DNA of 64,000 bases from positions 186,436 through 250,435 of the forward strand of contig MKRX01000006.1 in NCBI GenBank assembly GCA_001898035.1. The letters are read 5' to 3'. The DNA is from Armatimonadetes bacterium 55-13. GTDB taxonomy: Bacteria > Armatimonadota > Fimbriimonadia > Fimbriimonadales > Fimbriimonadaceae. Of the stretch, positions 59,581-64,000 are shown one piece after another. The notes under the pieces were generated by a model, which was not told the origin of the DNA, made no database searches, and worked only from the letters and a program-made list of their open reading frames with translations. A program made the position numbers and the translations under genes. Within the stretch, counting starts at the first letter, position 1. Each line of letters begins with the position of its first letter.

Positions 59581-60410
59581 TGATCTCGGGTAGCGTCCCA
59601 CATCTTCAGGAAGTTGTCCTCACGGCAACCCCCTGCGTTCGTTGCGGACATGTTTACCGTCTGGGTGGGCTTAAAGGTCTTGGCGTGGCCATCGGCAAGG
59701 GCAAAGTTCGACTTACCGGCATAGTTATTGGCAATGACGCCGTCATAGTTAGGCGTTGGAGCCGACCACATACCATTAGACGTGCCTGGCAGTGAAACTG
59801 CATTGTCTACACCGTCAGCCTGCATCAGGACAGATGCCCATGGATCGAATGCACCACGAATTCCTTCGGCATACATCCATGAAGTTGGATGCATCTTAAA
59901 TCGAGTAGCAAAGATGATTGACTCTGCAGGCAATGGAATTCCGGTGCCGCTTCGGGGAGCAGCCTCAAACCAGTTTCGGGAGGCGTTAATCACACCCACC
60001 ATTTTCCAACCACCCCAGCTGGGAGTGCACTGTCCAGCAAGGACTCCATTCGCGACATAGCTATACATGGGACCGGACCAGCTTGGACCGGTGTGGCTGT
60101 CACTGGGATCAAGCAGAATGCCATAGTTTTTCATGTACGGCAGGGTGTGCATGATCCAAGTCATTTGCCACCCCCATGAATTGGCGGCCGTAGGTTCTCC
60201 CTGAGCGACAAAAGTGTCGTCGTAGTCGTTGTTGTACATCAACGATGCCAAGACAAGCTGTTTGATGTTACTGAGGGACGCCGTCTTCTTAGCGGCGGCT
60301 TTTGCCTGAGCAAAGACCGGGAAGAGGATAGCGGCCAAGATGGCGATGATGGCAATAACCACGAGGAGCTCGATGAGCGTAAACGCGGTCTTTTTACATG
60401 AGCGGATCAT
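59577..60410 (-). CDS. Type II/IV pseudopilin-like protein with prepilin signal
   Basis: A 277-aa protein of the large Fimbriimonas-type family. The class III signal is [19 protein letters not shown], with cleavage before F and Glu at +5, followed by the [20 protein letters not shown] stalk and MYNNDYDD. The beta-rich C-terminal part includes [20 protein letters not shown], the 'N.ALADGHAK' signature shared by DUF1559-like proteins. It probably assembles at or passes through the cell envelope via a type II/IV secretion machine not in this window. GGAGGAC lies upstream of the ATG. Confidence 0.88.
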   Translation of the reverse strand: MIRSCKKTAFTLIELLVVIAIIAILAAILFPVFAQAKAAAKKTASLSNIKQLVLASLMYNNDYDDTFVAQGEPTAANSWGWQMTWIMHTLPYMKNYGILLDPSDSHTGPSWSGPMYSYVANGVLAGQCTPSWGGWKMVGVINASRNWFEAAPRSGTGIPLPAESIIFATRFKMHPTSWMYAEGIRGAFDPWASVLMQADGVDNAVSLPGTSNGMWSAPTPNYDGVIANNYAGKSNFALADGHAKTFKPTQTVNMSATNAGGCREDNFLKMWDATRDQ

Positions 60411-60469
60411 TGCTGATTAGTCCTCCATTGGATAACAGTCACATACTTAGTGAAATCAATTGGGCGGCC

Positions 60470-61483
60470 CTAGACAGTGCCACCTCTTCTCAAACGAACG
60501 GGGAGTCGGGTTTCGAGGGGGACTTCTTTTCCTTGAATTCGATCAAGGAGAACTTTCACGGCGGTTCTGGCCACCTGGTCCCACTGACAATCGATGGACG
60601 TCACATCCCAAGCGAGGGGATAGTAGGGGTCCACGCCGTTGTAGCCGACGATGGCGACATCATCGGGCACCTTCAGCCCGGACTCGATTAGTTGAGGAAT
60701 CTGGACATACGCGCAACCGTCATCCCAGCACGCAATGGCGGAGTAACGGTCTGAGCGAGACTTCGAGAATAGGGCCAATTCATCGGCGTCGAGAGCGTGG
60801 TCTTGTCCGTGGGTCGTTTTGCGGCCCACTTTGGTTTCGATGCCAAGGTTCTCTGCCTCGGTGAGGAACGCCATAGTTCGGCGTTTGACGCTGATAAAGG
60901 GATGCTTTGACGTCCTTACGAGGACTCGTCGGTGGCCAAATTCATGAAGCAGACGAGCTTGCATACGCCCACCTTCTTCGTCATCGATCACGACGGAAGG
61001 GATGGTTCCAAGGGCATCCGTGTGGGCCACCACCGGAAACTTAGAGCCAGCAAGGAGCTTAACGACGGGATCATCCGGTGCGGCGTGGATAACCAAGCCA
61101 TCGACCCGGCCATCGGAAAGGGCCCGGAAGACTTCGGCCTCCGACTTGCCATCGAACACTCCAAACATGAGGAGGTCTTTATCGGATTCGTCCGTGGCCG
61201 AGCGAATGCCTAGCAGAATCTCACTGAGATAGGGAGAACGGTCCTCTAGGCTATGGTTGCCGCTGTAGAATCCAATGATGTCGGTTTGTTTGGTCCGAAG
61301 CGATCTGGCGATGGGATTGACACGGTAGTCCAACTCGACCGCCGCGGCATTAATGCGCGCGCGGGTCGCGTCGGAAACTCGAGTTCCGGAACGCGCTCCG
61401 TTTAGTACGACCGAAGCCGCCATTTTAGAGACTCCGGCCATCCTCGCTACGTCTTCGAGCGTGGCACGGTTTAACGATTTCAT
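60470..61483 (-). CDS. LacI-family transcriptional regulator
   Basis: A 337-aa repressor-type protein. Helix-turn-helix: ATLEDVARMAGVSKMAASVV, followed by the hinge YRVNPIARSLRTKQTDIIGF. The C-terminal periplasmic-binding-protein-like domain (SVVIDDEEGGRMQARLLHEF; YNGVDPYYPLAWDVTSIDCQ) binds an unknown ligand, probably a sugar. An 18-bp sequence upstream of this gene (61508-61525) recurs exactly before the Gfo/Idh gene, suggesting autoregulation and control of that oxidoreductase. Confidence 0.92.
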   Translation of the reverse strand: MKSLNRATLEDVARMAGVSKMAASVVLNGARSGTRVSDATRARINAAAVELDYRVNPIARSLRTKQTDIIGFYSGNHSLEDRSPYLSEILLGIRSATDESDKDLLMFGVFDGKSEAEVFRALSDGRVDGLVIHAAPDDPVVKLLAGSKFPVVAHTDALGTIPSVVIDDEEGGRMQARLLHEFGHRRVLVRTSKHPFISVKRRTMAFLTEAENLGIETKVGRKTTHGQDHALDADELALFSKSRSDRYSAIACWDDGCAYVQIPQLIESGLKVPDDVAIVGYNGVDPYYPLAWDVTSIDCQWDQVARTAVKVLLDRIQGKEVPLETRLPVRLRRGGTV

Positions 61484-61507
61484 AGATACAGTCCGAATCG
61501 ACGTTGA

Positions 61508-61525
61508 GTCAACTATCGATAAATC
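61508..61525. promoter_or_regulatory. Candidate LacI-family operator, copy 1
   Basis: GTCAACTATCGATAAATC, 25 bases upstream of the lacI start, identical over 18 bases to 62664-62681. Both are followed by an ATATCG/TATCTCG-like half and AATTC. The core TATCGATA is palindromic. Confidence 0.6.
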
Positions 61526-61583
61526 ATATCGTGAATTCTCGGTAATTCAAAGTCTTTTTTGCGATTGTCCAGAAATAAATGAG

Positions 61584-61615
61584 AAAGCCTGCGGAGCAAC
61601 GCGACCGCAGGCTTT
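61584..61615 (-). terminator. Hairpin terminator after the second pseudopilin
   Basis: AAAGCCTGCGG (61584-61594) pairs exactly with CCGCAGGCTTT (61605-61615). On the minus strand it lies 23 bases after the pilin stop and is followed by a T-rich stretch (TCTCATTTATTTC). Confidence 0.75.
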
Positions 61616-61638
61616 GGGATTTCAGGAGGCCAACCGCT

Positions 61639-62472
61639 CTAGGGCCAGGTGGCGCCGTTTGCGAGATTCAAGCTGGCAACTCCAGGGACCAGGGCCGCTT
61701 TGCCCTTATCTCCGCGCAGCCAGTCGAACTTGACGTACTTGGCGTGAGTGTCTCCAAAGATGGCAACCTGCCCGCCTTGGTGGCGACCGCTGAGCATGTT
61801 GAAGACTTCGTTCCAGGTAGTAGAACCTGGCTCAATGTAGGGGCTCCCGTCGGCGGTCATGGTCGTTTGTCCTGTGAGAGGCGCTTCGCCCTTGGCTCGA
61901 GCCATGGCGATATAGATGACGTCAGCCGGGGCGTCCATTGCCCCCTCGTTCAAACCGCCAGAGCCGTTATAGGAAGACGAGAAGCCGTAGTTGCCGAGCA
62001 ACTCCTCATTCTTGGTGAAGTTCCCATAAATGCCGGCGAAGAGCTTTCCGCAACCTCGGGCGTTGTCCCCGGTGAGGGCGTTTGAGGGGAATGAGCCGGT
62101 GAGAAGGGTTCCCGCATCGGCGCCGGTGAGGTTGTCCCACATGTGGCAGTTATCCGCCGCGGTGTAATTAACCATCTGCTTCTTGTTTGCGCCGGAAGAA
62201 GGGTCGATGAAAATATCCCAGTTCTTGATATAGGGATTCAGGGGCACGTTCCAATCCCACCACGCGAGCACGTTGGCGTCGTCGTAGTCGTTGTTGTACA
62301 TCTTCATGGCCAAGCCAATTTGCTTAGCATTCGACATGGCGGCCGCTTTTTTGGCAGCAGCCTTGGCCTGGGCAAAGACGGGGAAAAGGATGGCCGCGAG
62401 GATCGCGATAATGGCAATGACCACGAGCAACTCAATGAGAGTAAACGCGGTTCTTTTTGGGTATCGATGCAT
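61639..62472 (-). CDS. Type II/IV pseudopilin-like protein with prepilin signal
   Basis: A 277-aa paralogue of the protein at 59.6-60.4 kb. Class III signal [19 protein letters not shown], then [20 protein letters not shown], a [17 protein letters not shown] segment and the C-terminal [20 protein letters not shown] (counterpart of the ALADGHAK motif). The ATG at 62472 matches the paralogue; the frame extends to 62505 through the ribosome binding site. The same word TCCAATGGAGGA lies upstream of both genes. It is followed by its own terminator. Confidence 0.88.
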   Translation of the reverse strand: MHRYPKRTAFTLIELLVVIAIIAILAAILFPVFAQAKAAAKKAAAMSNAKQIGLAMKMYNNDYDDANVLAWWDWNVPLNPYIKNWDIFIDPSSGANKKQMVNYTAADNCHMWDNLTGADAGTLLTGSFPSNALTGDNARGCGKLFAGIYGNFTKNEELLGNYGFSSSYNGSGGLNEGAMDAPADVIYIAMARAKGEAPLTGQTTMTADGSPYIEPGSTTWNEVFNMLSGRHQGGQVAIFGDTHAKYVKFDWLRGDKGKAALVPGVASLNLANGATWP

Positions 62473-62663
62473 TTTATATGAAGTCCTCCATTGGAGATCG
62501 AGCACCTAAGCTATCGTCGGCAATAGCGTCTCCCATGAGCAATCTTTGTGCCAGTTTGCTCGCTCAATGCTTAATTCATTCATCCGGCTCACTGACCGGA
62601 ATGGCGCGACACATCCTTGACGCGCCAAAACTGCAGGAAAGTTTCCCTTATTTGGGCTCTAAT

Positions 62664-62681
62664 GTCAACTATCGATAAATC
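62664..62681. promoter_or_regulatory. Candidate LacI-family operator, copy 2
   Basis: Exact copy of the 18-mer at 61508-61525, 89 bases upstream of the Gfo/Idh start codon and about 190 bases upstream of the pseudopilin start on the other strand. It could control either gene. Confidence 0.6.
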
Positions 62682-62769
62682 TATCTCGAAAATTCCATTT
62701 CGTGGACTGAAATTATCAAAAAGTCGTTGCTTCCGATGAGCCGAGCCGGGGGAGGTCAAAATCTTAGCT

Positions 62770-63900
62770 ATGTCGATCCACCCCGACTTTCTTCCTACCG
62801 GCATGCCAACGATTGGACACCGTCGCTCCTATGGCTTGGTCCCGGAGGATCAACGACTGGGCGTAGGAGTTATAGGGCTCCATGAGGGGCACACGTTATT
62901 GGTTGCGTTGCGGGCATCTGGTTTGTGCCGAGCGGTGGCGGGTTGCGATCTCAGCGAGGAGAAGCGAAACTATGCCGCAGAGGCGGTGGAGGGACTTTTT
63001 GTCACGGACGATTACGACGCCCTCCTAGCGCGAGACGACGTTAAGATTGTTGCCATCTATACGCCCGACAGCTTTCACGCGGAGCACATCGAACGCGCGT
63101 TTCGAGCGGGAAAGGACGTGATCTGTACGAAGCCACTCATCAACAATCCGGAAGAAGCAGGCAAGCTTCGGGCGATCGCCGAGGAGACCGGTCGCAGTCT
63201 TCAGGTGGGACAATCGACGCGCTTCTACGAGACGTTTCAACGTCAACGCGAGCTTTTTGAGAAAGGTGCATTTGGAGAAATCGAAGTGGTGGACGCGCAT
63301 TACAACCACCGGATGGATTGGTATTACGAGAAGTCACCTTGGACGATTGCCGACACTCACTGGGCTTACTTGGGTTTGAGCCATCCGGTGGATTTAGTGA
63401 GATGGTATTTGGGGCCGATCAAGCAAGTTCAGGCGGTAGGGACGATTACGTCCCTGGGAACTCAATACGGCATGAAGACTCCGGACGCCATCTGCGTCAA
63501 CTTGGTTGGAGAGAACGGTCGCGTAGGGCGAGTTTTGGGGAACTACGGGTTCCACGAGTTGCCACGGGCTCGAGCCTTGATCGAGTGTCTCTTAATGGGC
63601 GCGGATGGAACATCTTTGGCGCGGTATCCCGACCTTCGCTTTACTTACCACGATGAGAACGGCGTTGAGATCGAGGAGGACTATCACCACGCGATGTCCG
63701 GCTACTACTATCGCCATGAGCTCAAGGGGATGCACTATGGCGAATTTTGCAATTACACCGACTACTTTGCGTCCAAGGTGCTCGCGGGCGAGCCGAACTC
63801 GCCCGACCTAGAAGAAGGTCTCTCCACGGTGATGACGATGCGAGCGATCGTAGAATCGCTTGAATCGGGCCGCGTCGTCGACGTTGAGCCGGTTCCCTAG
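62770..63900 (+). CDS. Gfo/Idh/MocA-family oxidoreductase
   Basis: NAD(P)-dependent sugar or inositol dehydrogenase-like protein, 376 aa. The N-terminal Rossmann fold has a slightly unusual glycine loop (LGVGVIGLHEGHTLLVALR). DVICTKPLINNPEEAGKLRA carries the conserved Lys-Pro of the catalytic region, with Thr before the Lys instead of the usual Glu. The C-terminal domain includes VVDAHYNHRMDWYYEKSPW and ADTHWAYLGLSHPVDLVRWY, the latter with the conserved His. Controlled perhaps by the adjacent LacI regulator via the operator at 62664. Its stop overlaps that of the next minus-strand gene. Confidence 0.88.
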   Translation: MSIHPDFLPTGMPTIGHRRSYGLVPEDQRLGVGVIGLHEGHTLLVALRASGLCRAVAGCDLSEEKRNYAAEAVEGLFVTDDYDALLARDDVKIVAIYTPDSFHAEHIERAFRAGKDVICTKPLINNPEEAGKLRAIAEETGRSLQVGQSTRFYETFQRQRELFEKGAFGEIEVVDAHYNHRMDWYYEKSPWTIADTHWAYLGLSHPVDLVRWYLGPIKQVQAVGTITSLGTQYGMKTPDAICVNLVGENGRVGRVLGNYGFHELPRARALIECLLMGADGTSLARYPDLRFTYHDENGVEIEEDYHHAMSGYYYRHELKGMHYGEFCNYTDYFASKVLAGEPNSPDLEEGLSTVMTMRAIVESLESGRVVDVEPVP

Positions 63901-64000
63901 TTCTTGGGGGGCAAGAAGTATTTGTTTTCGAAACGCTTGGGGCCAGACCAAATGCAAGTCCAGGAATAAACCGTTCGGACGCCTTTGAGGGGGGTCTTGG
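63897..64000 (-). CDS. C-terminal end of an unidentified minus-strand gene
   Basis: The minus strand is open from the window edge to a TAG at 63897-63899 and reads KTPLKGVRTVYSWTC, then SGPKRFENKYFLPPKN. Residue composition is protein-like. Too little is present to name it. It overlaps the Gfo/Idh stop codon by three bases. Confidence 0.5.
   Translation of the reverse strand, partial: KTPLKGVRTVYSWTCIWSGPKRFENKYFLPPKN

Noticed and set aside
62598-62626. TGGCGCG...CGCGCCA hairpin between the pseudopilin and Gfo/Idh genes as a terminator
   Set aside because: It lies upstream of both divergent genes, so there is no transcript for it to end, and no T tract follows.

Overview
The window reads as a chromosome segment from a moderately GC-rich diderm bacterium, most likely a member of the Armatimonadota close to Fimbriimonas. 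Three observations suggest this. There are several class III-signal pseudopilins of the type N-terminal [20 protein letters not shown] followed by an Ala/Lys-rich stretch, which are characteristic of Fimbriimonas-like genomes. There is a full outer-membrane set (LpxK, an LpxL-type acyltransferase, two family-9 glycosyltransferases and a heptose-1-phosphate adenylyltransferase). Several genes also have a -10-like hexamer six or seven bases from the start codon and no Shine-Dalgarno sequence. The taxonomic call is inference; no rRNA gene is present.

Layout. 1-4.4 kb: hflX (5' end outside the window), prmC, def, fmt and an anchored beta-propeller protein, facing secG. 4.7-12.7 kb: a CBS-DUF1385 fusion, pfkA, a PfkB-type sugar-phosphate kinase, a decayed ADP-ribosylglycohydrolase remnant, efp, a cysteine-rich membrane protein, a divergent RtcA-like protein, a Ppx/GppA-like protein and a comEA interrupted by one stop codon. 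12.7-17 kb: a sugar ABC transporter whose binding protein is fused to one permease. 17-24.7 kb: an MFS exporter, a MOSC protein, small membrane proteins, secA and a BI-1 family protein. 24.7-30.6 kb: HtrA-like protease, M23 peptidase, ftsX, ftsE, mntR, RNase J. 30.7-37.5 kb: a frameshifted RlaP-type nucleotidyltransferase, HAD phosphatase, YqcC-like protein, PhyH oxygenase with a divergent AraC regulator, a Y-family polymerase and two tandem secreted proteins. 37.6-47.9 kb: ileS-lspA, amt, polysaccharide deacetylase, acetyl-CoA synthetase, cupin, methyltransferase. 48-54.2 kb: a minus-strand run lpxK - acyltransferase - GT9 - GT9 - heptose adenylyltransferase - PIG-L deacetylase - ftsY. 54.2-64 kb: HIT protein, DUF5009 membrane acyltransferase, an AT-rich island, then two pseudopilins, a small lipoprotein, a LacI regulator and a Gfo/Idh oxidoreductase.

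Most of the window is ordinary housekeeping. The accessory highlight is the AT-rich island between about 55.99 and 58.41 kb. It is bracketed by a perfect 46-bp direct repeat that duplicates the 5' end of the neighbouring DUF5009 gene. It carries a tight minus-strand operon: a thioredoxin-like protein, a multi-spanning membrane protein, a pseudopilin and a small exported Cys-rich protein. It has no recognisable integrase or transposase. This combination is the best candidate here for an undescribed system.

Other points deserve a second look. The RlaP-type gene is broken exactly at a canonical -1 slippery heptamer. The RtcA-like protein has Arg where the adenylylated His should be. An identical 18-mer lies upstream of both lacI and the Gfo/Idh gene, which suggests a small regulon. 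A perfect palindrome covers the putative start site of the DNA polymerase IV gene.
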